Assembly: GCF_040096205.1 (NCBI RefSeq)
Contig: NZ_JBBMFD010000011.1
Coordinates: 1 to 64,000 of the forward strand
Length of the DNA stretch: 64,000 nt
Direction: 5' to 3'
Origin: Solibaculum_A intestinale
Lineage (GTDB): Bacteria > Bacillota > Clostridia > Oscillospirales > Acutalibacteraceae
Shown piece by piece: positions 8,658 through 16,906 of the stretch. Under the pieces are notes generated by a model, which searched no databases, was not told the DNA's origin, and saw only the letters and a list, made by a program, of their open reading frames with translations. The position numbers and the translations under genes were made by a program. Within the stretch, counting starts at the first letter, position 1. The number at the start of each line of letters is the position of its first letter.

Positions 8658-8669
8658 AAGGAGCCGCCT

Positions 8670-8945
8670 ATGAGGGATATTTCAGCCCGTGAGCTGAAAG
8701 GACACAATATCTTGGCCGTAGAGCGTTTTCAGGACAGCACCCGCTGGATGATCGAGTTTTCCGTTCAGCGCCCTTGTTCCTACGGCTGCCCCGGCGATGA
8801 TATGCGGCTGTTTCTTACGGAGGACGGGTATCAGGCCGCCCTCGTAAGCCAGAAGCGTCGGGAAATCAAAATCAAGCGGTATGCCCGTGTGATCGAGGGC
8901 CATGTGCTCGACTTCAAACCGGACAAGCGCCGCCGCCACCCGTAA
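8670..8945 (+). CDS. Small conserved ICE protein (paralogue of the one at 10531)
   Basis: A 91-residue protein preceded by AAAGGAGCCGCCT. It shares the core RLFLTE(D/A)GYQ and the pattern of a conserved basic C-terminal half with the ICE protein at 10531-10842. I do not recognise a function. Family members are typical of this ICE type between partition and transfer genes. It has no signal or membrane segment. Confidence 0.75.
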   Translation: MRDISARELKGHNILAVERFQDSTRWMIEFSVQRPCSYGCPGDDMRLFLTEDGYQAALVSQKRREIKIKRYARVIEGHVLDFKPDKRRRHP

Positions 8946-8972
8946 ACTCATTATCACTACGAAAGGAAAGGA

Positions 8973-9164
8973 ATGAATATGTGTACTGTCCAGAGCATCA
9001 AAGATGCCATCCGGGAAAGTTGCCAGTCCCAGTATGATATGGAATCCACCGACATTGACCGGGTTTTGCAGACCCTCCCGTTTTCGGAGCATGAGCCGAT
9101 GTTCAGTCATCCGCCGAAGTACAAGCGTCCTTACCGGCCCTGGCAGAACAACAAAAACAGCTGA
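8973..9164 (+). CDS. Small hypothetical ICE protein
   Basis: A 63-residue product with a GAAAGGAAAGGA ribosome binding site just before the ATG and a terminator right after it. The C terminus is rich in Pro and basic residues (PPKYKRPYRPW). No known domain is recognised. Gene order and signals support it as real. Confidence 0.6.
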   Translation: MNMCTVQSIKDAIRESCQSQYDMESTDIDRVLQTLPFSEHEPMFSHPPKYKRPYRPWQNNKNS

Positions 9165-9203
9165 AAGCCACAGTCTTTTTCACGAAGGATTGTGGCTTTT
9201 TTC
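9164..9203 (+). terminator. Terminator after the small ICE gene
   Basis: A 12-bp stem (AAAGCCACAGTC with GATTGTGGCTTT) with a 12-nt loop runs into TTTTTT. It separates the parAB transcript from the RepA-like gene. Confidence 0.8.
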
Positions 9204-9233
9204 ATGCCCTAAAATTAGAAAGGAGTGAAGTCA

Positions 9234-10127
9234 ATGGCCGTTTTTCGCATTGAACGGACCAAAGATTATACCGTGATGAGCAATCATCACCTGCGGAACC
9301 ACGAACTATCCCTCAAGGCAAAGGGGCTTCTTTCCATGATGTTATCCCTGCCTGATGACTGGAACTATACTACCCGTGGACTTGCGAAAATCTGCAAGGA
9401 GGGCGTTGATGCCATCGGCAGTGCGCTGCGGGAGTTGGAAACCGCCGGTTACATCGTGCGGAACCAGCTGCGGGACCAACAAGGCCGGATCAGCGACACC
9501 GAGTATGTGATTTATGAGAAACCCCAGCCCAGGCAGCCAGAAACGCCAAGGCCGGATACGGCTGTACCAGATACGGCTTCACCAGATACGGAAAACCCGT
9601 ATCTGGATAAACCGGATACGGAAAAGCCCGCAGAATTAAATATAGAGAAACCAAATACTCAAAAACAAAATACTCATGGAGCAAGTACCGATTCCATTCC
9701 CTTCCGGGAAACAGCGGCAGCACAGCTGCCGGAACGGAAAGGAAGGGATGCGATGTCTGTCTCAGAGATAGAAAATTATCGGGAATTGATTCTGGAGAAC
9801 ATCGAGTATGACTATCTGTGCAGAGAGTTTTCGACCTACCGTGAGGACCTGGACGAGATTGTGGAGCTGATGGTGGAGACCGTTTGTGCCAAACGTAAAA
9901 CCACTCGGATCGCTGGCAGCGACTTTCCCCATGAAGTCGTGCGCTCCCGGTTCTTGAAGCTGGATAGCGAGCATATCCGATTTGTCATGGACGGTATGCA
10001 GAAAAACACCACGGAGGTCCGCAATATGAAACAGTATTTGCTTGCAGTGCTGTTCAACGCGCCCACCACGATCAGCAATCACTACACCGTACAAGTCAAT
10101 CACGATATGAACACAGGCGGCTGGTAA
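9234..10127 (+). CDS. RepA-like replication initiator / DUF6017-type winged-helix protein
   Basis: This 297-residue protein starts like plasmid and ICE RepA N-terminal domains (FRIERTKDYTVMSNHHLR, then SLKAKGLLSMMLSLPDDWNYT and a winged helix that ends in ALRELETAGYI). The C-terminal half from ~residue 180 is a conserved ICE domain (DUF6017-like). Between them is a repeat-bearing linker where PDT motifs recur (DNA unit around GGATACGG, 9552-9630). ATG 9234 follows AAAGGAG by 8 nt; the GTG at 9225 lies inside the ribosome binding site. It probably starts replication of the excised ICE or controls it. Confidence 0.75.
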   Translation: MAVFRIERTKDYTVMSNHHLRNHELSLKAKGLLSMMLSLPDDWNYTTRGLAKICKEGVDAIGSALRELETAGYIVRNQLRDQQGRISDTEYVIYEKPQPRQPETPRPDTAVPDTASPDTENPYLDKPDTEKPAELNIEKPNTQKQNTHGASTDSIPFRETAAAQLPERKGRDAMSVSEIENYRELILENIEYDYLCREFSTYREDLDEIVELMVETVCAKRKTTRIAGSDFPHEVVRSRFLKLDSEHIRFVMDGMQKNTTEVRNMKQYLLAVLFNAPTTISNHYTVQVNHDMNTGGW

Positions 10128-10175
10128 ACAGCCGCTTTTCTGTTGCCCGGCAATACCGGGAGAAAGGATTTTGCC

Positions 10176-10538
10176 ATGAAACGACCTCTTGCCTACATTA
10201 CGGCTCCCTGGAGCAACAACCAGTATGAGAACGCCGAGAACGCTGCCACCTACTGCCGCCAGGTGTACGACGCCGGGTATTCGCCCATCTGCCCGGTTCT
10301 GTTCTTGTCCACCTTCCTCAAGGACGAGATTCCCCAGGAACACAAGGACGGGCTGGATATGGTGCGAGACTATCTGCGCCGGTCCCATGTGCTGGTGGTC
10401 TGCGGCCACGGCATCGACGAGACCGTGAAGAATGACATCGCCACCGCTGAGCGCCTGCGGATCACCGCTACCACCCTGGACGGTATCCTGACTGTGAAAG
10501 GCCAGGGACGCGGGAAAGGAGGTGCGCGCCATGCCTGA
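10176..10538 (+). CDS. DUF4406/DUF7768-like (deoxyribosyltransferase-fold) protein
   Basis: A 120-residue protein of the nucleoside 2-deoxyribosyltransferase-like fold: YITAPWSNN near the start, PICPVLFLSTFL in the middle and SHVLVVCGHGIDE near the active-site position. It is common in ICEs and phages; its reaction is not established. AGAAAGGA precedes the ATG. It overlaps the next gene by 8 nt. Confidence 0.7.
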   Translation: MKRPLAYITAPWSNNQYENAENAATYCRQVYDAGYSPICPVLFLSTFLKDEIPQEHKDGLDMVRDYLRRSHVLVVCGHGIDETVKNDIATAERLRITATTLDGILTVKGQGRGKGGARHA

Positions 10539-10842
10539 GCGTAAGACCGTGGGCCAGCTGATGGAGGAAATGCGGCTCAAGGCCGGGGCGCAGAACTACC
10601 ACGGCCATGAGTACATGGATTTGGAGCGGTTTGCCGAGGACACCCGGCACATGATTATCTTCGATGTGCTGACCCACGATTCGCCGGTGGGCTGGAAAGG
10701 CGAACGGACCCGCCTGTTTCTGACGGAGGCCGGATACCAGAAAAGCCTGGAGAACCAGGAAAAGGGCCACATCAAGATTCTCAGCCATGCCAAGGTGCGC
10801 CAGGGACATCTGTACTATGACCGCTCCGATCAGCTGCGTTGA
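10531..10842 (+). CDS. Small conserved ICE protein (paralogue of the one at 8670)
   Basis: A 103-residue protein with AAAGGAGG 8 nt before ATG 10531; the in-frame GTG at 10522 overlaps the Shine-Dalgarno and is rejected. It shares RLFLTEAGYQ and the following basic segment with the protein at 8670-8945, so the ICE holds two diverged copies. Function unknown. Confidence 0.72.
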   Translation: MPERKTVGQLMEEMRLKAGAQNYHGHEYMDLERFAEDTRHMIIFDVLTHDSPVGWKGERTRLFLTEAGYQKSLENQEKGHIKILSHAKVRQGHLYYDRSDQLR

Positions 10843-10854
10843 AAGGAGCCTGCC

Positions 10855-10896
10855 ATGATGAAATACCTGCTGCGGCGGCTGGTGGTCCCGCCTTAG
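10855..10896 (+). other. 13-codon open frame, leader peptide or gene remnant
   Basis: GAAAGGAGCCTGCC precedes ATGATG; the frame reads MMKYLLRRLVVPP then stops. The strong ribosome binding site and the hydrophobic/basic start suggest the head of a lost membrane protein or a leader peptide before pcfB. Confidence 0.35.
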
Positions 10897-10943
10897 TATC
10901 AAGCGCCACCCCTGCAAAATCCGTGGAAAGGAGGCGATGACCT

Positions 10944-11444
10944 ATGCAGGAGGAAGTGGAAAACAGGACTTTGACGCTGGTAGTCAGCGGAACAAAGTTT
11001 ACCGGGCGGCTGTTTAAGGCCGCCATCACCAAGTACCTTGCCCACCGCAAGGAAAAGAAGCTGCAAAAGCAGAAAAGCCGGGATACCCCCGTGATTCCCC
11101 ACGGCAAACAGACGGTGAAGCAGCTGATCGGCCAGAATCAGGGCGTTTCCAACATCGAGATCACCGACCCCTCCATCAAGGAGTTTGAAAAGATCGCCCG
11201 GAAATACGGCGTTGACTATGCGGTGAAGAAGGACCGCAGCAGCTCCCCGCCCAAGTACCTGATCTTTTTCAAAGGCCGCGATGCGGATGCCCTGACCGCT
11301 GCCTTTACCGAGTACACCGGCAAGAAGGTCAGAAAGGCGCAGAAAACAGAGCGTCCGTCCGTGCTGGCAAAGCTGAGCCAGTTCAAAGAGCTGGTGAAAC
11401 ACGCCGTTGTGGACCGGAACAAGCGGAAGGAGCTGGAACGATGA
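10944..11444 (+). CDS. PcfB-family conjugation protein (DUF3801)
   Basis: A 166-residue PcfB-like protein, a relaxosome-associated factor in Gram-positive conjugation systems that links relaxosome and coupling protein. Features are the N-terminal VSGTKFTGRLFKAAITKYL, a central LIGQNQGVSNIEI and a C-terminal Lys-rich helix. The ATG at 10944 follows AAAGGAGGCGATGACCT. Its stop overlaps the T4CP start by 4 nt, so the two would be made together. Cytoplasmic or membrane-associated. Confidence 0.88.
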   Translation: MQEEVENRTLTLVVSGTKFTGRLFKAAITKYLAHRKEKKLQKQKSRDTPVIPHGKQTVKQLIGQNQGVSNIEITDPSIKEFEKIARKYGVDYAVKKDRSSSPPKYLIFFKGRDADALTAAFTEYTGKKVRKAQKTERPSVLAKLSQFKELVKHAVVDRNKRKELER

Positions 11445-12465
11445 AGATGAAAAAGCAACTTGACATCAAAAAGCTCCTTTTGCTGAATATGCCCTATATC
11501 CTGATGGGGCTGTTCGCAACCAACTTCGGTGAAGGATGGCGGATGGCCGTGGGTGCGGACGCTTCGGCAAAAATGCTTTCGTTCTTCTCCACGCTGCCGG
11601 TGGCGCTGGCCAGCTGGTGGCCCAGCCTGCACCCTTTGGACCTGCTGGTGGGGCTGTGCTGCGGCGCTGGCCTGCGATTGGCCGTGTATCTCAAAAGCAA
11701 GAACGCCAAGAAGTACCGGCACGGTATGGAGTATGGCAGCGCCCGCTGGGGCACCCATGAGGACATCGCACCCTACATCGACCCGGTGTTCCAGAACAAT
11801 GTGATTCTGACTAAAACCGAGAGCCTGACCATGAACAGCCGCCCCAAGGACCCCAAGACCGCCAGAAACAAAAATGTGCTGGTGATCGGTGGCTCCGGTT
11901 CCGGCAAGACCCGCTTCTGGCTGAAACCGAACCTGATGCAGATGCACAGCTCCTATGTGGTGACAGACCCAAAAGGCACCATCCTGGTGGAGTGCGGCAA
12001 AATGCTTCAGCGCGGCACACCCAAGCTGGGCAAGGACGGCAAGCCCATGAAGGATAAGCACGGCAAGGACATCTATGAGCCTTATCGGATCAAAGTCCTC
12101 AATACCATCAACTTCAAGAAGTCCATGCACTATAATCCCTTTGCCTACATCCACTCCGAAAAGGACATCTTGAAACTGGTCACGACGCTGATCGCCAACA
12201 CCAAGGGCGAGGGCAAGGCCGGGGACGATTTTTGGGTTAAGGCCGAGACGCTTTTGTACTGCGCCCTCATTGGGTATATCCACTACGAGGCCCCGGTGGA
12301 GGAACAGAATTTCTCCACCCTCATCGAGTTCATCAACGCGATGGAGGTCCGGGAGGATGACGAGGAGTTCAAGAACCCCGTGGACCTGATGTTTGACGCG
12401 CTGGAGGCAGAGAAGCCCAACCACTTCGCCGTCCGTCAGTACAAAAAGTACAAGCTGGCTGCGGG
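11441..12465 (+). pseudogene. VirD4-like coupling protein, 5' part, interrupted by E1
   Basis: The first 341 codons of a TraG/VirD4-type ATPase that pumps the relaxosome into the mating channel. N-terminal membrane segments (residues ~12-28 and ~60-80) are followed by the Walker A motif GGSGSGKTRF and VVTDPKGT. The conserved reading stops at KYKLAAG, where element E1 begins; the missing 3' part is at 41281-42091 and continues exactly (KTAKSILISCGARLAVFD). The frame does not stop at the junction: it runs through E1's left end into E1's recombinase start and terminates at 12706. This truncated protein lacks the Walker B region and cannot work. Confidence 0.92.
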
Positions 12466-12466
12466 T

Positions 12467-12526
12467 GTTGTATGCTCTAAAAGACTTCTTAATCAAGCGG
12501 TTGGGAAGTCTCTTAGAACACACAAC
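12467..12526 (+). repeat. 22-bp inverted repeat at E1 left end
   Basis: Arms 12467-12488 and 12505-12526 match at 19 of 22 positions (GTTGT...AGACTTC with GAAGTCT...ACAAC) and start one base after the GG crossover. Probably the recombinase binding arm of the attachment site. A shorter dyad (AAAAGTC/GACTTTT) lies just inside the right end at ~41255-41272. Confidence 0.65.
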
Positions 12527-12553
12527 CTAAAACCGAAGAAAGGAGCGCAAGTT

Positions 12554-12658
12554 ATGAGAAAAAACGAGAAAATCACAGCTCTGTACGAACGATTGAGCCG
12601 TGATGACTTTGGCAAAGATGATGACCAGCAGCGTGAGAGCAATTCCATTTCCAATCAA
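12554..12658 (+). pseudogene. E1 large serine recombinase, 5' part, interrupted by E2
   Basis: The first 35 codons of a large serine recombinase, ATG after GAAAGGAGCGCAAGTT. The catalytic serine is S15 in LYERLSRDD. Reading reaches NSISNQ, then E2 begins. The remaining 593 codons resume at 32506 with KAMLEEF. Joining the two gives 628 residues, normal for the family. The frame is shared with the upstream T4CP fragment, so a T4CP-recombinase chimera is also encoded. After the junction a short foreign tail runs to the stop at 12704-12706. Confidence 0.92.
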
Positions 12659-12659
12659 G

Positions 12660-12704
12660 ATGTAATATGTAGAGGGTGGTTTCTACCGCCTAATACTATT
12701 ACAT
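12660..12704 (+). repeat. Nested dyads at E2 left end
   Basis: ATGTAATA (12660-12667) pairs with TATTACAT (12697-12704), and inside it GTAGA (12669-12673) pairs with TCTAC (12682-12686). It starts 2 bases from the crossover and fits a recombinase binding arm. The 97 nt that follow, up to the TnpV gene, contain no convincing gene. Confidence 0.55.
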
Positions 12705-12801
12705 GACTGGCGGCTCATTTGTGGTGAATTGGTCTGGCAGTTGTGGGAAAGGAAAAAAATCCGCATAACTGCTGACATTTTAGCACGAAGGGAGCATGAA
12801 A

Positions 12802-13173
12802 ATGAAGTCTATTTTTGAAGAAATGGGCGGCACATATACGAAGGTTGGCGATTACTATATCCCCGACCTTGCGCTGCCGGAGACCGAGGAATATCAGATC
12901 GGTAAGTATGGCCGTATGCGCCGCCGCTACTTGAAAGAGCATCGTCCCGTCCTTTATGCACACTACCTAACAAGCTGCACCCTGCATGAACATCTTGCAG
13001 AGATAGACAAATCCTGCAATCAGCGTATGGAGATCATGTGCGAAGCTATGGCACGACTGGAAGGTGTGACCGAGGCACTTAAAGCTACCGATCAAATGGA
13101 ATGGGTACGGCGCATGAACAACATTCATAACCGTGCAGAGGAAATTGTTCTGACGGAGCTTGTATATTGCTAA
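12802..13173 (+). CDS. TnpV family protein (E2)
   Basis: A 123-residue TnpV-type protein, a small element-borne family of unknown role. It shows the family signature GDYYIPDLALP...GKYGRMRRRYLKEHRP, the central acidic helix and EWVRRMNNIHNRAEEIVLTEL at the C terminus. The second ATG (12802) is 7 nt from GGGAG; ATG 12796 is too close. Two relatives occur in the window: 34284-34628 in E1 and 51619-51975 inside the ICE helicase gene. Confidence 0.85.
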   Translation: MKSIFEEMGGTYTKVGDYYIPDLALPETEEYQIGKYGRMRRRYLKEHRPVLYAHYLTSCTLHEHLAEIDKSCNQRMEIMCEAMARLEGVTEALKATDQMEWVRRMNNIHNRAEEIVLTELVYC

Positions 13174-13180
13174 ACACATG

Positions 13181-13222
13181 TTAGCCCCGCATCAGCATGA
13201 ATGAACGCTGGTGTGGGGCTAA
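13181..13222. terminator. Hairpin between convergent genes
   Basis: A 16-bp stem with two G-U pairs (TTAGCCCCGCATCAGC with GCTGGTGTGGGGCTAA) lies between the TnpV stop and the end of the minus-strand gene. The T tract is poor, so termination may be weak. Confidence 0.6.
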
Positions 13223-13233
13223 TTCTGTATCAC

Positions 13234-14601
13234 TTAGCTCTTTATATTCCAGTAGCCTTTTCGGTCAGACCCGATGCGCTCGATGATTCCTTTTTCCTTC
13301 AGCTCCTTCAGACGCTGAGAAACTGTTTTTCTGCTGATAGATAGCTTATCTGCTATGGTGGTAGATGTGTATGCAGGATCTTCGGAAATCAGGGCCAGAA
13401 TTTGCATGGATTTTTCATCCAAGGTTTCTGTTACCTTTTCTGTTACCTTTTCTGTTACCTTTTCTGTCACCTTGTAGGTGGCAGATCGAATAACCCGATC
13501 CTCTGACGCTGTAAACTGAATCATAATATCGCCGGGATGCACGGTGTACGCAGGAAGCGGGCTTCCATCTTCCTTGCAAGCCTGACAGATTTTCTCAATA
13601 CCACGTCCCCAGCTCTCGATGAAGCCGGCCAAATAATACACATTCGCAATCGCCGTGTTGTAAGGGCGGGATGCGTGTTTGGACATCAGGCTGTCTGCCG
13701 TCCAGTTGTCTGGAAGCCTACCACAGTTAGCGATATACAGCTTATCCTCATACACGCTGATCTGAATCGGAACGCCGCTTTCATATTGCTTGTGGCATAG
13801 AGCGTTAAGAAGGGCTTCACGCAGGGCAGCGTCGGGAACAAAATAACGCTCAATGCGCTGCATCCCTTCGTAAGTGATTTTCGCTTTCATATATTTCAGA
13901 TGGATGACTTCAATGATCTTGTCAATCTGTTCCAACAAGGAGCCGTGAATTTCATCCTGATAACGGAGATCGGCATCATTCTCGAAAAAGCCGATTTTTG
14001 TGTATGCGCCCAGCTGCCAGCGGTCAGGGTCTTTGCAGAACAGCAGCATCGCTGCGTTGGTATAATACCCGGCATTGGTCAGACGCAGCTTTTCCATTAA
14101 ATCCGCTTTGTCCTCGTCTAAAACGCTTTGGTCGATCCGGCCCTTCTTGGCGGCAAGGGTCTTGAATCTCTTGACCAACTCATCATCAATATCATCCAAC
14201 GTAAATCCCGGCAAGGGCATATTATCCCACGAAGCACCACGTTTGCGTAGAATGAAGCTCTCCAGTTCTGGGCCAGAAAGGGTCTGCATGGTGCTGCCGC
14301 TTCTATAATAATAGACACCTTTGCAGTTTATGGCAACGGGATATGGTGGAACAACGATTTCCAGATATTCTTTCCCGTCACGCTCCAGCTGATTGACATC
14401 CACCACGATGCTCATGGCATTTCGGATTTTGTTTGGAACATCCTCCAGCAGCTTGCGGATATTGGGCAGGCCGATAACTTTTCCATCATCGTCACAGCCA
14501 ATATAAATCTTGCCGCCCTGTGCATTGGCGAAGCCGCAAATCCATTCCAGATAGTCATCCTTCCACTTAGCTTTCCATTCTATGTTCTGATTTTCAGGCA
14601 T
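13234..14601 (-). CDS. AlbA/Schlafen-type ATP-binding protein with C-terminal winged helix
   Basis: This 455-residue protein has an AlbA_2-type N-terminal domain (EWKAKWKDDYLEWICGFANAQGG, YIGCDDDGKVIGL). A GHKL-like HATPase_c_4 segment follows (ALREALLNALCHKQY) and then a winged helix (STTIADKLSISRKTVSQRLKELKEKG). Before the winged helix is a KVTE repeat in four copies (a 12-bp DNA unit at 13423-13473). The ATG at 14601 fits MPENQN; the longer frame overlaps the previous gene too far. It overlaps the upstream zinc-finger gene by 8 nt. Proteins of this type act as regulators or in defence; the role here is not known. Confidence 0.8.
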   Translation of the reverse strand: MPENQNIEWKAKWKDDYLEWICGFANAQGGKIYIGCDDDGKVIGLPNIRKLLEDVPNKIRNAMSIVVDVNQLERDGKEYLEIVVPPYPVAINCKGVYYYRSGSTMQTLSGPELESFILRKRGASWDNMPLPGFTLDDIDDELVKRFKTLAAKKGRIDQSVLDEDKADLMEKLRLTNAGYYTNAAMLLFCKDPDRWQLGAYTKIGFFENDADLRYQDEIHGSLLEQIDKIIEVIHLKYMKAKITYEGMQRIERYFVPDAALREALLNALCHKQYESGVPIQISVYEDKLYIANCGRLPDNWTADSLMSKHASRPYNTAIANVYYLAGFIESWGRGIEKICQACKEDGSPLPAYTVHPGDIMIQFTASEDRVIRSATYKVTEKVTEKVTEKVTETLDEKSMQILALISEDPAYTSTTIADKLSISRKTVSQRLKELKEKGIIERIGSDRKGYWNIKS

Positions 14602-15520
14602 TATTATCACCATCCTCTGATTTATTCTTTCCCCGGCTCTTATAAACATTATACTGATTTTTACACCTTGCACTGCAAAAAGCGGAGTTAGCCCGGTTAC
14701 TCAGGAACACTTTCTGACACTGCTTGCACATCCGCAACGGCTTTGTGCTGTCCACCAGCATGAAGCTGAACATCATCTGAATCCCCAACAGCAGGGAATG
14801 GAAATCCCAATAGATCGTTGGCCTATCCAACAGCTCTATATGATAGGTGGGTGCAATGCCGCCAAATGCAGCCATAGACTTACGCAGCATATTCCGGCTT
14901 TCTTCCTCCATGGAATCATAGTCATTATAATAGAAGAAAGAGGTCAGCATATTAAATGCCCAATCCTTGAGTTGCTGTGCCACCCAATCGTAAGGCTCTG
15001 CATACGCCCGCTGGAAGCTCATGGTCTTTGCCATCGGCTCGTCCATAAAGGTCATGGTCAGTGCAATCATTGCCCGGTCGCTGGACACATTCCAACTGGA
15101 TTCCACACCGTTCTTGACCACATCCAGCTTATCAAAGGGGTAAAACAGGGACAGATACTTCTCCGTCTCCATCGTTTCTTCCTTGATAAAATGGTTCTTT
15201 GGCAGATATACCGCCTCATAATCCATAAAGGACGGCGTGGTGGGCAGGGCCGTCATCAGGCCCAGCAGCCCATAGTGGGTAATAAATTCCAAGATTGCCT
15301 TTTCTACCTCTGGCTCAGAGCTTTTCTTGCCGTTCATCATCAGCATCCCCACATTCAGAGCATCCAGCACAATGTCCGGGGCTTCCTTGAGTGGGTTATA
15401 GACATCCGGCCTGGCATCCTTTGCCGGGGTGATGTATTTCTTCCCGTCCTTGCCTGTTTTGATTTCATAGCGTTCATACCGCACCCAATGGGAACGGGAT
15501 TGCTCAAAAAATGTATTCAT
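14594..15520 (-). CDS. Hypothetical protein with C-terminal zinc finger
   Basis: A 308-residue protein I do not recognise over most of its length. The last 40 residues form a likely zinc finger (RMCKQCQKVFLSNR, then FCSARCKNQYNVYKSRG), similar to the CGNR-type C-terminal fingers of other DNA/RNA-binding proteins. It lies between a sigma-like gene and the AlbA-type gene on the minus strand, with a short gap before and an 8-nt overlap after, so the three are likely co-transcribed. No membrane segments. Confidence 0.65.
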   Translation of the reverse strand: MNTFFEQSRSHWVRYERYEIKTGKDGKKYITPAKDARPDVYNPLKEAPDIVLDALNVGMLMMNGKKSSEPEVEKAILEFITHYGLLGLMTALPTTPSFMDYEAVYLPKNHFIKEETMETEKYLSLFYPFDKLDVVKNGVESSWNVSSDRAMIALTMTFMDEPMAKTMSFQRAYAEPYDWVAQQLKDWAFNMLTSFFYYNDYDSMEEESRNMLRKSMAAFGGIAPTYHIELLDRPTIYWDFHSLLLGIQMMFSFMLVDSTKPLRMCKQCQKVFLSNRANSAFCSARCKNQYNVYKSRGKNKSEDGDNNA

Positions 15521-15567
15521 AACGCAAATCCTTCCTTTCGGTCATCTGCTTATCAAATTCAATCAGA

Positions 15568-16446
15568 TCATTCGCTGTCCTTGCTGCTGCCAAGGGCAGC
15601 TTTCTTTTTCCTCGGCTTTGATTTGTTCTCCCGGAGGATAACGGCGTCCTTGCCATAGGCTTTCAGCAAAAGCCCATATTCCTCTAAGAACTGCCGTTCC
15701 CGCAGCGTTAGGCTTCCACAGTCGTTCTGTTTTTCCAAAAGGTAATCATAAACCGCTCTTTGCAGCTTCTTGTGGATATTCTTTCGGAGCTTTCTAATGT
15801 TTCGGTCTGTCTGTCCCCGTATCATACCCACCTGTATGGTGCTGTACTGCCGGATGGACAGGTAATACAGCACTTCCTTCTGATCAATGGTAAGGCTGCG
15901 TATCAGCTCAGAAATAAATGAGCTTGCAACCAACTCATGCAGTTCATAGGGGCAAGAAAAAATGATATCCAGAAAATTGCCGCTGGCAAGCTGGCGGTAT
16001 CGTGGCAGATTCAAATACAGCGGAATCATCTTCGGATTGGGAACTGCCATGTATTCTAACGGAACATCTCCCCGGAGATTTTCATGGTCACGCTCCCGTC
16101 GTTCCCGATTCCGATCCAACCTGTCCCATTCGCTGACAACGTATCGAAAGTCGTCCTCTGTTCTTGCAGCATCCTCCAGCCGTGCCAACGCCTCTGCCCG
16201 TATCTGGCGCTTTAAGCGTTTTTCGCTGACAGGAGCAGCTTCTTCCTCTTCGTCCTCCAGTTCTACGGTGTAGTCCCTTGGGTTTTCGTCCTGCTCCAGC
16301 TCTCTTTCCAGCTCTAAGGCTCGTTCTTCGGAGAGGATTTCCTCTAACTGCTCGTTTTGTATCGTCAGATCGGAGGCTTCATCCCATTCGGTTAGGTCAT
16401 CACCGTCATCCGGGAACAGGAGAAATGTTCTATTTTCATCTGTCAT
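15568..16446 (-). CDS. Sigma-70 region-4-like HTH protein
   Basis: A 292-residue protein with a very acidic N-terminal 80 residues and a C-terminal part resembling a sigma factor region 4 / HTH (LTIDQKEVLYYLSIRQYSTIQVG, RGQTDRNIRKLRKNI). ATG 16446 follows GGAGGTGAGGTC on the minus strand; the longer frame lacks this signal. It is first in the minus-strand trio and divergent from TnpW and the E2 recombinase, so it may control one or both. Function inferred from the HTH only. Confidence 0.65.
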   Translation of the reverse strand: MTDENRTFLLFPDDGDDLTEWDEASDLTIQNEQLEEILSEERALELERELEQDENPRDYTVELEDEEEEAAPVSEKRLKRQIRAEALARLEDAARTEDDFRYVVSEWDRLDRNRERRERDHENLRGDVPLEYMAVPNPKMIPLYLNLPRYRQLASGNFLDIIFSCPYELHELVASSFISELIRSLTIDQKEVLYYLSIRQYSTIQVGMIRGQTDRNIRKLRKNIHKKLQRAVYDYLLEKQNDCGSLTLRERQFLEEYGLLLKAYGKDAVILRENKSKPRKKKAALGSSKDSE

Positions 16447-16696
16447 GACCTCACCTCCGAAAATTTTTTGAATTTCTTTCAAAAACAGTTCCGATTTACA
16501 CCCCGGATTTCTCCTATTAGTGAGAGGGTAATCTGATAAGCGGTTATTTAGGTTACTTTTTCAACCCGTATCAAGAGAAAGGAGGACGCAAGTTGCGGTA
16601 GCTTTATGAAACATGACACAAGATGCCACCGACTTACATCAGTCGGAACCACCATTAGTATATCAAACGAACATGAATTTTTCAAGGAGGAACGCT

Positions 16697-16906
16697 ATGG
16701 ATAAAAACAAACAGGCACAGTATATGATAAGACGTATTGGCGGCACCACCTACAAGGTGAGAGTCGCTTTCAGTGAAAGTGGGAAAGAGACAATGGAGGA
16801 TAAAATTTTACGAATGATACGCAACGAAGTAGTTACAAACGACGGAACTTGTGATATAATTGGTGTACCACAAATGAGCCGTCAGTCTGAAAGGAGCGCA
16901 TCATGA
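16697..16906 (+). CDS. TnpW-like small protein (E2)
   Basis: A 69-residue protein with AAGGAGGAACGCT before the ATG. The core GGTTYKVRVAFSESGKETMEDKI is shared with the E1 protein at 41076-41234 and with transposon-encoded TnpW proteins. Its stop overlaps the recombinase start by 4 nt, so recombinase translation is coupled to it. A role in directing recombination is likely but not shown. Confidence 0.75.
   Translation: MDKNKQAQYMIRRIGGTTYKVRVAFSESGKETMEDKILRMIRNEVVTNDGTCDIIGVPQMSRQSERSAS

Noticed and set aside
10468..12523. Minus-strand frames opposite pcfB and the T4CP gene
   Set aside because: Shadows of well-supported plus-strand genes.
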